DNA of 64,000 nucleotides from Chitinophaga vietnamensis. GTDB lineage: Bacteria > Bacteroidota > Bacteroidia > Chitinophagales > Chitinophagaceae. The stretch covers positions 248,001-312,000 of the forward strand of contig NZ_CABHMS010000007.1 in the NCBI RefSeq assembly GCF_902167635.1. The letters are read 5' to 3'. Of this stretch, positions 7,849-16,423 are shown in pieces (within the stretch, counting starts at the first letter, position 1; the number at the start of each line of letters is the position of its first letter). The translations under genes were made by a program, and so were the position numbers. Under the pieces are notes generated by a model. That model was not told where the DNA came from. It worked only from the letters and a program-made list of their open reading frames with translations, and did no database searches.

Positions 7849-8262
7849 ATGAAAAAAATCCTCGTCCTCTGCACTGGCAACAGTTGCCGCAGCCAGATAG
7901 CAGAAGGTTATTTGAAATATTTTGCCGGCAACAAGGCGGCCGTGTACAGCGCCGGCGTGGAAACACATGGCGTAAACCCGAGGGCGGTGGCCATCATGCA
8001 GGAAGATGGCATCGATATCTCTTCACATACCTCTAATAACGTGAACGAATACACGCATATCCCGTTTGACTTCGTGATCACGGTATGCGATCATGCAAAA
8101 GAACGGTGCCCGGTCTTCCCTGCTGCTGCGCGAACATTCCATGAAAACTTTCCCGACCCGGCAAAGGCCATCGGCAGCGAAGCAGCTATCATGGCTGAAT
8201 TCAGGAAGGTAAGGCAACTGATAAAAGACTATTGTAAGGCCTTTGTTGAAACACACTTGTAA
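7849..8262 (+). CDS. arsC: Arsenate reductase, thioredoxin-coupled (LMW-PTP fold)
   Basis: A 137-residue low-molecular-weight phosphatase-like arsenate reductase. The P-loop CTGNSCR (8-14) is at the N-terminus, and cysteines 80 and 87 lie in VCDHAKERCPVF. The spacing of Cys8, Cys80 and Cys87 equals that of Cys10, Cys82 and Cys89 of the plasmid pI258 enzyme, so the thioredoxin-dependent mechanism is expected. The general acid Asp is in NFPDPA. It reduces As(V) to As(III), the substrate of the adjacent ArsM and the signal for ArsR. A bidirectional hairpin follows. Confidence 0.93.
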   Translation: MKKILVLCTGNSCRSQIAEGYLKYFAGNKAAVYSAGVETHGVNPRAVAIMQEDGIDISSHTSNNVNEYTHIPFDFVITVCDHAKERCPVFPAAARTFHENFPDPAKAIGSEAAIMAEFRKVRQLIKDYCKAFVETHL

Positions 8263-8269
8263 TAAGAGG

Positions 8270-8293
8270 AACGGCGATGGGATCATCGCCGTT
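8270..8293. terminator. Bidirectional terminator hairpin
   Basis: AACGGCGAT (8270-8278) pairs with ATCGCCGTT (8285-8293) around a 6-nt loop, followed by ATTTTGC. It sits between the convergent arsC and astacin-like genes. Confidence 0.75.
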
Positions 8294-8320
8294 ATTTTGC
8301 TTGTTTATCAACCATAATAA

Positions 8321-9190
8321 TCAATTCGGATACATGTGCCTCATGGCGCGGTAGTCGCTGGCAGACGGCGCTGCACGCTGTACGCTGAAGGTGCTGCCAT
8401 CGGATTTTGTCATCGTAGGGATGCTGCCGTCTACCGCAAAATAGTACGATCCATACATCATCACAGAGCCAAAGTCCAGCGTATCTACTTCAAAACCCTG
8501 TGTGGTATCGTAGCCGCTGTAGATATCATAGTTATGTTCGTACCCTGACTGGATATTATCGAAGTTGATCGTCACATATTGGTCCCTGTCTTTGCGCGTA
8601 TGCTCGTGAAACAGGCCCAGTGCGTGTCCGAGCTCATGTGCATAGCGGCCTACTTCCTGGGAGCGGGCAATGTTCACATATTGCAATCTGCCGGTGTAGC
8701 CCAGTGTGGCAGAGTTACCGGATGAATTACGGATAAGCACATACGCAGTTTCGCCGCTTCTTTTTTCGCGGAAGCGTACATTGGTGCTGTCGGACCACAT
8801 GTTCATCGCGCGGGCTACATCCGTTTTCTGTTGCTGGTTAAGGCTGGCATCGAGTGAATACACCAGTGTATCGTTTGGCCAATGGCGGCTGGCGGTTTCA
8901 AAGCCGGTGCCCTCCGTTGCAACAGGGGTGTTCCTGATCGCCGTTGCGGGCAAAAGGATGTCGCCCTGAAAAACAGCTTCTCCATTGATGAGTGAGTAGG
9001 TGACCGGCCGGCCGCCCAGGTAACCTTTCATCGCCTGTCCGGTTTGTCCGGGAAAGGCTTCTTCCGGGCGCTCCGCCGCTGATCTGGACGCGCGTGTACC
9101 GGCATGTTGCTGCTCTTTCTGGCAGGCGTAGGTTGTTGTTACTGCAATCGCAAGTACAGTGAAGGTTTTGAGAACAGATGTTTTGCTCAT
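8321..9190 (-). CDS. Astacin-like zinc metalloprotease, lipoprotein
   Basis: A 289-residue exported protein. Residues 1-22 form a signal peptide with Cys23 as likely lipidation site (TTTYACQ). The catalytic domain carries HELGHALGLFHEH near 184-196, the full astacin (M12A) zinc signature, and a downstream SVMMYGSYYF Met-turn with its conserved tyrosine. The N-terminal region holds short propeptide-like sequence. It should be a surface or periplasmic endopeptidase. It stands alone; its 5' region contains a TGTCA/TGACA dyad. Confidence 0.9.
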   Translation of the reverse strand: MSKTSVLKTFTVLAIAVTTTYACQKEQQHAGTRASRSAAERPEEAFPGQTGQAMKGYLGGRPVTYSLINGEAVFQGDILLPATAIRNTPVATEGTGFETASRHWPNDTLVYSLDASLNQQQKTDVARAMNMWSDSTNVRFREKRSGETAYVLIRNSSGNSATLGYTGRLQYVNIARSQEVGRYAHELGHALGLFHEHTRKDRDQYVTINFDNIQSGYEHNYDIYSGYDTTQGFEVDTLDFGSVMMYGSYYFAVDGSIPTMTKSDGSTFSVQRAAPSASDYRAMRHMYPN

Positions 9191-9232
9191 GTTTATTCAA
9201 TTTGGGTTAAAAATTCACGCACAGGACAACAG

Positions 9233-9249
9233 ATGTCATATCATGACAT
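9233..9249. promoter_or_regulatory. Dyad upstream of astacin-like gene
   Basis: ATGTCA (9233-9238) and TGACAT (9244-9249) are 6-bp inverted arms around TATCA, 43 bp before the start of the minus-strand protease gene. Possible operator; short enough to be chance. Confidence 0.3.
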
Positions 9250-9432
9250 AGCGGGTCATCATACCATAATGGAAAATAAGAAATTAGTGCAAGTTGTTCT
9301 CAGACAGAAAATTCATTACATAGATACAACAACAAAAATAAAATTCCAAATCTCTGCCGTTAAGAAATTAATTTCCTATTTTACAGTATACAGTGAACAT
9401 CTATCTTAACCATTATCTAAAATCTGTCATCC

Positions 9433-10755
9433 ATGAAAGTGAACATCCGCGCTATTTTTATCTTTACCATAGCCATCTGCGTACTGTCGTGCAGCAAAAG
9501 CCGGGAAGCCGTGCCCACAGCCAATGACAGCAACCCTATTAAAACTGAATCCTTACCGCCGGCCTCCAGCTACCTGGTGCCGCTGGCAGGCAATGGCTTT
9601 GTTACTACGCTTGCCGCTGGCGGCGCAGAAACCATCACGGCCAAGGGTCTTGGCAACTGGACCAATGCCAACAGCATCACCAGCGCCTATTTTCGTGTAG
9701 GCCTTACCGGTACCCTCAACATCAGCGTAAGAGTGAAAGTACCTTCCGGCACCAGCGTGATCAAGGTAACGGTGAACGGCGCTTCATTTAACAAAACCGT
9801 CACTGGCAGCAGTTATACCGATTACAGCATTGGCTCTGTGAACATCGGCAGCGCAGGATATGTGAAAGTAGACCTGCAAGGCGTGAGTAAAACCGGCGGC
9901 TATTTTGGCGATGTGTCGCACATCATCATCAGTGGCAGCGCTACTGCAAGCAATGTAGTATACGCCAATGATTCGGCGAACTACTACTGGTCCAGGCGTG
10001 GCCCTTCCGTACATCTTGGCTACACCATTCCATCCGGTACTACTGCAGAATGGTTCTACAATGAAGTGACTGTACCGGCCGGCGAAGACAAGATCGGCTC
10101 TTATTTTATGAGCAATGGCTTTAATGGCGGCTACTTCGGTATCCAGGTAAACAGCGCCACCGAACGCCGCGTGCTCTTCTCCATCTGGGACCCTTCCACC
10201 GGTAAAACCTCGCTGGTACGCAAAGGGCCGAATGTAGTGGATAACAGCTTCGGCGGCGAAGGTACGGGCGGACAAAGCTACCTCGTATTCAACTGGCAGG
10301 CCGGCGCCACCTACAAATTCCTCACGCACGTATTGCCTGACGGCGCCGGCGGCACCGATTTCTCTTCCTGGATATATACGCCTGAAACCAGCGCCTGGCG
10401 CTTCATCGCCACCTGGAAACAGCCCAATACCACCACCTATCTCGGCGGCCTTTATTCTTTCCTGGAGAACTTCATCGATACCAATGGTTACCTTGGCAGA
10501 AGCGGCCAATACAGCAATGCCTGGATACGCAGCACCACCGGCGTATGGACAGAGCTGACCAGCGCCCGCTTCACCGCTGATGCTACTGCTACCAACGACC
10601 AACGGCGCGATTATGCCGGCGGCGTTGATGCCAGCACCGGCAGGTTCTTCCTCAAAAACGGCGGCTTCTTCGCCGCCTACGTAAACTACAATACCACGTT
10701 TACCCGCAGCGCCACCGGGGTTGCGCCGAATGTGAACCTGAATACACTGCCCTGA
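9433..10755 (+). CDS. DUF5077/DUF3472 domain lipoprotein
   Basis: A 440-residue exported lipoprotein with lipidation at Cys20 (CVLSCSKS). Residues about 45-170 form a beta-rich domain resembling DUF5077 (LVPLAGNGFVTT). Residues about 180-430 match DUF3472, recognisable from NYYWSRRGPSVHLGY, the repeated aromatic strands and the SFGGEGTGGQSY loop. Family members occur in Bacteroidota carbohydrate loci and are of unknown biochemical function; a polysaccharide-binding or lyase-like role has been suggested only by fold. It is monocistronic, ended by a perfect 22-bp hairpin. Confidence 0.82.
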   Translation: MKVNIRAIFIFTIAICVLSCSKSREAVPTANDSNPIKTESLPPASSYLVPLAGNGFVTTLAAGGAETITAKGLGNWTNANSITSAYFRVGLTGTLNISVRVKVPSGTSVIKVTVNGASFNKTVTGSSYTDYSIGSVNIGSAGYVKVDLQGVSKTGGYFGDVSHIIISGSATASNVVYANDSANYYWSRRGPSVHLGYTIPSGTTAEWFYNEVTVPAGEDKIGSYFMSNGFNGGYFGIQVNSATERRVLFSIWDPSTGKTSLVRKGPNVVDNSFGGEGTGGQSYLVFNWQAGATYKFLTHVLPDGAGGTDFSSWIYTPETSAWRFIATWKQPNTTTYLGGLYSFLENFIDTNGYLGRSGQYSNAWIRSTTGVWTELTSARFTADATATNDQRRDYAGGVDASTGRFFLKNGGFFAAYVNYNTTFTRSATGVAPNVNLNTLP

Positions 10756-10776
10756 TCTTATTCAGGGGTATACGCT

Positions 10777-10822
10777 AAAAAATAAGCGGCTGACGAATGT
10801 ATTCGTCAGCCGCTTATTTTTT
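10777..10822 (+). terminator. Perfect 22-bp-arm hairpin terminator
   Basis: The 22-bp arm at 10777-10798 is the exact reverse complement of 10801-10822, with a 2-nt loop; the core is AAGCGGCTGACGAAT. The arms start and end in A6 and T6 runs, so it can terminate in both directions. It also ends only 17 bp before the next start codon. Confidence 0.85.
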
Positions 10823-10839
10823 ATCTTTATAAAAAAAAC

Positions 10840-11394
10840 ATGACCCGTTTCCGCCTTCTGTCTGTGCTGGCCTTCAGCATATGTTTGTTGACCTACAACA
10901 CGCTGCATGCACAAACCCTCACAGATACTGCTACCCTGCTGCATACCGGCGATACCGCCCCTGATGTCACTTTCGAGACCAGCCCCGGCAAAACCAATAC
11001 CTTCGCAGATTACAGGGGCAAGATCGTTTTCATCGATTTCTTTGCCACCTGGTGCGGCCCTTGCCGGGAAGAGTTTCCACACCTTACCCAAAAGGTATGG
11101 AATGTTTATAAAGATGATCCCCATTTCGTATTCCTCGCTTTCGGCAGAGAACATAACTGGAAAGAAGTAGAGGCCTTCAAAAAGAAGGTCAATCCCGGTT
11201 TCCCGCTGCTGCCGGATGTAGGCCGGAACGTATTCGGCAAGTTTGCTACCAGCTTCATTCCGCGCAACGTCATACTCGACGAAAACGGCAAGATCATCTG
11301 GCAAACCACCGGCTATGTACCACAGGAGTTTGAAGCCATGTTACAGCTGCTGCAACAAACGATGGCCGCCAGGAAAGCTACGGCTGCCAACTAG
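10840..11394 (+). CDS. TlpA/ResA-like periplasmic thioredoxin
   Basis: A 184-residue exported protein (signal peptide 1-24, ending LHAQ) with a thioredoxin fold of the AhpC-TSA/TlpA type. The active site is TWCGPCREEF near residues 70-79, preceded by FIDFFA; the cis-Pro segment is in TSFIPRNVILDENG. It should reduce or exchange disulfides of periplasmic proteins. TATCTTTA lies just upstream as a possible -7 box. No cytochrome maturation genes are nearby, so its partner is unknown. Confidence 0.88.
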   Translation: MTRFRLLSVLAFSICLLTYNTLHAQTLTDTATLLHTGDTAPDVTFETSPGKTNTFADYRGKIVFIDFFATWCGPCREEFPHLTQKVWNVYKDDPHFVFLAFGREHNWKEVEAFKKKVNPGFPLLPDVGRNVFGKFATSFIPRNVILDENGKIIWQTTGYVPQEFEAMLQLLQQTMAARKATAAN

Positions 11395-11403
11395 CGCTTT
11401 ACT

Positions 11404-12318
11404 TCAACCGAAAGACTGCCGGAACGCTACCGGCGAGAGATGCGTTTTCATCTTGAATAACTTGCTGAAGGACTGCGGGTGTTCAAATCCCAGTTCATAG
11501 GCAATTTCACTAACAGAAAGGTCGGTAGTCGATAATTTCTCTTTTGCTTTGCTAATGAGTTTTTCATGGATGTGCTGCTGTGTATTTTGCCCGGTGAGCA
11601 CTTTCAATAAATTGCTGAGATAATTGGGAGAGAGATGAAGTTGCTGCGCGATCTGCTGAACAGATGGCAAACCTTTCCGCATCAGCTCATCATTGTTGAA
11701 ATAGGCATCCAGTATGGTTTCCAGGCGATCCAGCACCTGGTGGTTGCTGATCTTGCGGGTAAGGAATTGTCGGTGATAGAACCGTTCGGCATAGGTCAGC
11801 AACAGCTCAAGCTGCGCGATCATCACCTGTTGACTAAACTGATCGATGTTCGCATGATACTCCTGTTCTATATTACTGATGATACCCGTGATCACCGCTT
11901 CTTCTTTTTCGGATAGATAGAGCGCTTCATTCACAGCATAACTGAAATATTCGTACTGCCTGATCGCTTTGGCCAGTGGCGTATTCCAGAGAAAATCAGG
12001 ATGGATCAGCAAGATCCATCCTGTATGTTTCAGCAGTACATTTGGCTCGATGGAGAATACCTGTCCGGGCGCCATGAAAAACATCACGCCGGCATCAAAA
12101 TCGTATTCCTGCTGGCCGTATTTCATTCTGCCATCAAAATTGCGTTTCAGGGAGATGGCATAAAAATGCTGGATGATGCTTTGCGGCTCATCGCTGCGCA
12201 GCCTGGCGATATCCTTGCAGTTGACCACGCTGATCAGCGGATGCGCAGGCCCCGGCAGGTTCCTGAACTGATGGTAAGCAGTGATGGTATGAATATGATG
12301 CGGTGCAGGATGTTTCAT
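11404..12318 (-). CDS. AraC-family transcriptional regulator
   Basis: A 304-residue regulator: an N-terminal cupin-like sensor (YGQQEYDFDAGVMFFMAPGQVF near residue 75) and a C-terminal AraC double HTH (VQQIAQQLHLSPNYLSNLL and ISEIAYELGFEHPQSFSKLF variants). The ATG at 12318 is chosen because it follows the stop of the NmrA-like gene by 4 bp, giving a two-gene operon. It is a close relative of the AraC genes near 32 kb and 55 kb, which share the FFMAPGQ-type motif. Probable role: sensing a substrate or product of the NmrA-type oxidoreductase. Confidence 0.9.
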   Translation of the reverse strand: MKHPAPHHIHTITAYHQFRNLPGPAHPLISVVNCKDIARLRSDEPQSIIQHFYAISLKRNFDGRMKYGQQEYDFDAGVMFFMAPGQVFSIEPNVLLKHTGWILLIHPDFLWNTPLAKAIRQYEYFSYAVNEALYLSEKEEAVITGIISNIEQEYHANIDQFSQQVMIAQLELLLTYAERFYHRQFLTRKISNHQVLDRLETILDAYFNNDELMRKGLPSVQQIAQQLHLSPNYLSNLLKVLTGQNTQQHIHEKLISKAKEKLSTTDLSVSEIAYELGFEHPQSFSKLFKMKTHLSPVAFRQSFG

Positions 12319-12322
12319 GATA

Positions 12323-13210
12323 CTATGCTTTAAATGCCGCAGCAAATTCCGCTGCAAAGGTTTCCAGTTTTACGGCGCCCATGGCGATCGGCGCTTGTTG
12401 CCGGTATTCTTTTACGAAGATACCATTATGCACAATGCGGAACAATTCCACGTAGCTGGTTGCCAGCAAGGCAGGCAGGCCACGGCTTTCCAGCTGCTGC
12501 TGCATTTGTTCGTCTGTGCATAGCTTCCATTGCAGCGCGGGCTTGCCAATGGCGGCGCCCAGCACGGCAGCTATCTCGTTACAGGTACGTTCATCGCTGG
12601 CAACATAACGTACTGGTTTTACTGCATGAACAGTGGTCAGCTCTTCTGCTGCTGCGGCGGCAATATCCACTGGCGATACCAGCACAACGGGATCTGCGCC
12701 GCCATAGTTGGCTTGCATCAGGCCGGCGCCTTTGATCATATCTGTGAACTGGTACAGGTTATAATAAAAATAACCTGGCCGCAGATGGGTGAGTGCGATG
12801 CCCGGCAACTGGTTCAACAGTTGTTCCACATGATGCGCGCCGAGGATGATGCCTGTGCCCTCTGTTTGCTCTGCTCCCATGCTGCTGAGGTACACTACTC
12901 TTTTCACGCCTGCCTGTGTAATGGCCTGCGCGTAGTTGCCGCCTATCAAACGGTAGTAGTCGCGCGGATCGGGCATGGCAAAGAGATTGGGAGGCACCAT
13001 GGCATACACTGCATCGGCGCCGGTAAAAGCGCGGGTAACAAAAGCGGCATCTTCCAAAGGCCCGATGGCGGCGGTGGCGCCCAGCGCTTCAATATCTTCC
13101 TGCTTATCTGCCTTGCTGCTGATAATGGTAACGGCATGTCCTTGCTGAATGAGGGTGGTGGCCAGCGGCCGGCTGATGTGTCCTAAAGATCCTGTGATAA
13201 CAATTTTCAT
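12323..13210 (-). CDS. NmrA-like NAD(P)-binding protein
   Basis: A 295-residue atypical short-chain dehydrogenase of the NmrA/HSCARG type. It starts MKIVITGSLGHISRPL, a glycine-rich nucleotide loop whose third glycine is replaced by serine. VVYLSSMGAEQTEGTG follows in mid-protein, and the catalytic YxxxK of classical SDRs is not obvious, as usual in this group. Members are NAD(P) sensors or quinone/aldehyde reductases. It is the first gene of an operon with the AraC regulator. Confidence 0.88.
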   Translation of the reverse strand: MKIVITGSLGHISRPLATTLIQQGHAVTIISSKADKQEDIEALGATAAIGPLEDAAFVTRAFTGADAVYAMVPPNLFAMPDPRDYYRLIGGNYAQAITQAGVKRVVYLSSMGAEQTEGTGIILGAHHVEQLLNQLPGIALTHLRPGYFYYNLYQFTDMIKGAGLMQANYGGADPVVLVSPVDIAAAAAEELTTVHAVKPVRYVASDERTCNEIAAVLGAAIGKPALQWKLCTDEQMQQQLESRGLPALLATSYVELFRIVHNGIFVKEYRQQAPIAMGAVKLETFAAEFAAAFKA

Positions 13211-13319
13211 CTGGCTGTTTTTTTATGCTACAAAGTTCTGTTGCAGCACAAAAAATGGCGTAGCCGAATCTATGATTGTCGTAACCAAAACAATGGTAAT
13301 TTTGGTAAACTTTTCACTT

Positions 13320-13529
13320 ATGAGCTTCCTGAAAACCAAGACCACCTGGAGCAATGCAGAATTCATTCCTTTCAAACTCTGTATTGCCAGCCTTTACATT
13401 ATTGTTGGCGCTTATTTCCATGAATTTTTCAGCCGGTATTATATCCCGCTGGCTATCCTGTTCGTCATTGCAACAGTATGGACAATATACCTGTGGGCAA
13501 AGAAACCGAAAGTCTCACAACCTGAATAG
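13320..13529 (+). CDS. Small two-helix membrane protein
   Basis: A 69-residue protein starting MSFLKTKTTWSN, with two hydrophobic helices (about 14-33, LCIASLYIIVGAYF, and 40-58, IPLAILFVIATVWTIYLW) and a basic tail. I recall similar short proteins with a conserved start in other Bacteroidota, but know no function. Longer upstream starts exist but cover sequence with no coding character. Its 3' end overlaps the convergent porin gene by 15 bp. Confidence 0.6.
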   Translation: MSFLKTKTTWSNAEFIPFKLCIASLYIIVGAYFHEFFSRYYIPLAILFVIATVWTIYLWAKKPKVSQPE

Positions 13530-14876
13530 CAGCGCCAGTATCACCCGGTCTTCCGACTTCACAAGGTCGGGCCGCCAGTTGGCCGGCAAGGGCGTAGTGC
13601 TGTAACCATCAGGAGAGGTAACGCCGCCAGCGCCGGCGAAGTAAGGCACATTGGCGTGACGGTGCACATATTCCAGTCTTACTAAAAAACTTTGATTAGG
13701 CATCCAGTCGAAATTGGTGGAACAATCCCAGCCCTTGAAACTCGTACCTGGATTGGTATCGAAGGGATACTTACCTTCGGTTTGTGTAGGATTGTTAGGA
13801 TCGGGCAATGGACTGGCCTGTCCGGTGGGCGCCAGTACCAGGTAGCGACCCGGGTTGGTCATGACGCCACCGCCGATCGTCCACGCAAATTTATTTTTAT
13901 TGAACCAGATGCGGTTGTAGAACATGGCGCTTAGAAAATATTGCGCCGGCTTGCTGGTATCGCTGTTCTTGAAACCGCTTACGCCGCCGCCGTTTTCAAA
14001 GCCGATATCGCCTGTGAGTGAAAAGGCCATACGGGAAACGCCTTTCGATGCAGGCTTGTTAAAATATCTCACCAACATACTATTATCCGAGTGGAAGCGG
14101 TTCCTGGTGGGGATGCCACCTGCATCCGCGCCATAGTAATCGTTAGTCAGTATCTTGAAACGACTGGAAGGATTCCAGGTAATATTTGCGCCTACGCCTG
14201 GCCGCCGGTTAAATACGCCGTAGCTCTGCCAGCCGTTGATGATCCAGGGTTCTATCTTGAGGTATTTGCTCGGATAGATCTGCACGCGCACTCCATTAAA
14301 AAACCAGGGCGTATTGTCCGATGTAAAGGAAGCCTGGTACTCCCAGTTCTCTACCTGGTAATAAGAGTTAAGCCCGATGTACGACATGAACAAACCTGCG
14401 TCCACATTGATACCATACCATACATTGAAATGATAGCCTACATAGGTTTCGCTGAGGTAACGATATACATCAGCGAGTTTATATTGGCCGCGGTATGGGC
14501 TCAGATCATTCCTGGGCACCACTTGCGAACGTGTGCCGAATTGCAGCATGATACGCGCACGTGCGTTATGAAAATTCAGATCGCCGCCCAGACTGAGATG
14601 CGACAACTGAATTTCATCATTCCTCGACAATGCCGTAGAACCCACTACGGTATGATCATTCGGGTGATTGAAGGAATGTGTGTAATTAATATCTACCATT
14701 ACGCTCGGCGTAAAATATTTACCGGAAAATATAGAGGAGTCTCTCCGGTCGCTCCCGTTCTGCCAGTTGGTTTCGATACCATCGAAGGGTATCTTTTCAT
14801 TGGTGGATTCCTGTGCGTACGATGTGGAAATACCTGCAGTAAATATACAAGCAAGGATAAGTAACCTTCTTACCAT
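13515..14876 (-). CDS. Outer-membrane beta-barrel porin (OmpL-like, bbp2)
   Basis: A 453-residue exported barrel with a signal peptide (MVRRLLILAC to about residue 19, ending SYAQ). The body alternates hydrophobic and polar residues with many aromatic girdle residues, for example YVGYHFNVWYGINVDAG and YLKIEPWIINGWQSYG, and ends in RVILALLFRL with an aromatic/hydrophobic C-terminus required for BAM insertion. It resembles the putative beta-barrel porin-2 group. I trimmed an upstream extension that carries no signal-peptide character. Substrate unknown; no SusD or TonB plug is present. Confidence 0.82.
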   Translation of the reverse strand: MVRRLLILACIFTAGISTSYAQESTNEKIPFDGIETNWQNGSDRRDSSIFSGKYFTPSVMVDINYTHSFNHPNDHTVVGSTALSRNDEIQLSHLSLGGDLNFHNARARIMLQFGTRSQVVPRNDLSPYRGQYKLADVYRYLSETYVGYHFNVWYGINVDAGLFMSYIGLNSYYQVENWEYQASFTSDNTPWFFNGVRVQIYPSKYLKIEPWIINGWQSYGVFNRRPGVGANITWNPSSRFKILTNDYYGADAGGIPTRNRFHSDNSMLVRYFNKPASKGVSRMAFSLTGDIGFENGGGVSGFKNSDTSKPAQYFLSAMFYNRIWFNKNKFAWTIGGGVMTNPGRYLVLAPTGQASPLPDPNNPTQTEGKYPFDTNPGTSFKGWDCSTNFDWMPNQSFLVRLEYVHRHANVPYFAGAGGVTSPDGYSTTPLPANWRPDLVKSEDRVILALLFRL

Positions 14877-15099
14877 AACAACTATTTTAAGATAGGCAAA
14901 AGTGAGTCTTTTTTTCAATTCTGCGAAATAATGCACCCTACTAAATTGGAGCGATTTACAGCACGCCCCTGGCAGCATTCATCCGCCAACAACCTTTACC
15001 ACAAAGGGTTTCAGCGGACAAATAAAATATTGGCCGGATATTTGTATTTGTGGGAACCGGTCCCACCGCCACTATTATGCCATTAACCTACATGTACAC

Positions 15100-15945
15100 A
15101 TGAACAATGCAACCGATCCCACAACCAGGCAAAATTTCAAGGGCAATAACTTTACATTACCAAGCTCCATCTATTACCAGTTTGTTGGCGCAGCCACATT
15201 GGAAAAACCGGTGAGAGATGAAGATTTTGTATTTATCTTATTCGAAAGCGGAGATGGTATACATACCATCAATGATATTGACCATGAAATCAAACCCCGA
15301 CAGGTACACATCACCTTTCCCGGGCAGGTACGCTCCTGGAGCTGCGGCCCCGACACTATAGGGTATCGACTCAAGATCCCTGCTGAAGTGATCGAAACGT
15401 TTCCCGTCCAGTTCCAGTTCTCACTCACCAGATATAAGCACTGCCCTGTCATCAATCTTGACCCGGTTATTTTCAAAGAGATCCGGTCAGAATTAATGCT
15501 GATAGAAGGTATCCAGGCAGATGGGATAGACTGCTGCGAGATTCTCTACGCCCGGCTCCGGATGGTAGCCTTGCTGATCAACAAACAGATGGCATTACTC
15601 CATAAAGACATGCTGATGTATGACAGCAATCCTCTCCTGGTAAAATTGCAATCACTCATCGATACGCATTTCGCGCAACAACGTTCAGTGGCTTTCTATG
15701 CGCGCCAGCTGAATGTTTCACCCGGATACCTTGGTATCCTTTGTAAAAAAGGATTGCAGGTATCTCCCATTCAACTGATACAGCAACGCATTATCCTGGA
15801 AGCAAAACGTTTGATCAGATCTTCCAACAAATCTATCAAAGAAATCGCTTTCGAGCTCGGATTCGGCGACCTGGCTTACTTCTCCCGCTTCTTTAAATCC
15901 AATACCGGCTTTGCGCCGCGCCACTTCAAGCAGCATGATAAATAA
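15100..15945 (+). CDS. AraC-family transcriptional regulator
   Basis: A 281-residue regulator with an N-terminal cupin sensor (VHITFPGQVRSW) and a C-terminal double HTH (AFYARQLNVSPGYLGILCK and IKEIAFELGFGDLAYFSRFF). Its closest relative in the window is the AraC gene on the opposite strand 480 bp downstream; they share LLxxNKQ, RQRIxLEAKRLI and SIKEI stretches. It stands alone 223 bp from the divergent porin gene and may control it (inference only). Confidence 0.9.
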   Translation: MNNATDPTTRQNFKGNNFTLPSSIYYQFVGAATLEKPVRDEDFVFILFESGDGIHTINDIDHEIKPRQVHITFPGQVRSWSCGPDTIGYRLKIPAEVIETFPVQFQFSLTRYKHCPVINLDPVIFKEIRSELMLIEGIQADGIDCCEILYARLRMVALLINKQMALLHKDMLMYDSNPLLVKLQSLIDTHFAQQRSVAFYARQLNVSPGYLGILCKKGLQVSPIQLIQQRIILEAKRLIRSSNKSIKEIAFELGFGDLAYFSRFFKSNTGFAPRHFKQHDK

Positions 15946-16035
15946 AAAAACTATGATTCAGTCAACAAATGTAGCGATTCGGATAACCTGAAAAATGTAA
16001 GGACCACTACCTTTACAGCGACGTAAATATTCTAC

Positions 16036-16386
16036 ATGAGATCACCCCGAATTGTCATGGAAGGGAGCCATAAAACAAAATCGCTGGTCAGGGAAAAATT
16101 GATATGGGCCGTTGGCGAAGTGCTGAGGACCCAAAGCTATATCCATCTTACAGGTGGCAATATCTCCGACGTTGCCGGCATATCACTGTCACGCATATAC
16201 GATTATTTTAGCAGTGTTGATAAACTGATGGTGATCTATTGGGAGATGAATGAGAACAGCTGGATCACACGGCAGGTGCAGGAATATTTTCTGCCAAGCT
16301 CAGAGGCATATATACAATTCGATACGCTCCCAGAAGAATACCACTGGACAATCTTCAGGTCAACTCGGGCTTATCCAGGCCATTAG
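16036..16386 (+). pseudogene. TetR/AcrR-type regulator, truncated
   Basis: A 116-residue frame. Residues 15-75 have the TetR N-terminal pattern: a helix, then GGNISDVAGISLSRIYDYFSSVDKLM, which fits the HTH and its following helix. A normal TetR protein has about 190-210 residues, so the ligand-binding half is missing. After FRSTRAYPGH the frame stops; in another frame SGQLGLIQAISCFTKTF continues as a plausible helix before a stop, which suggests a frameshift plus deletion. The remaining space is occupied by the convergent AraC gene. A small intact regulator is possible but less likely. Confidence 0.5.
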
Positions 16387-16423
16387 TTGTTTTACAAAAA
16401 CGTTTAGTTAGCCCCAAAATTTC

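Noticed and set aside
9784-10602. Open minus-strand frame of 272 codons opposite the DUF3472 gene
   Set aside because: Antisense shadow of the real gene with Ala/Gly/Val-rich, non-protein-like composition.
12530-13186. Open plus-strand frame of 218 codons opposite the NmrA-like gene
   Set aside because: Antisense shadow; Cys/His-rich composition.
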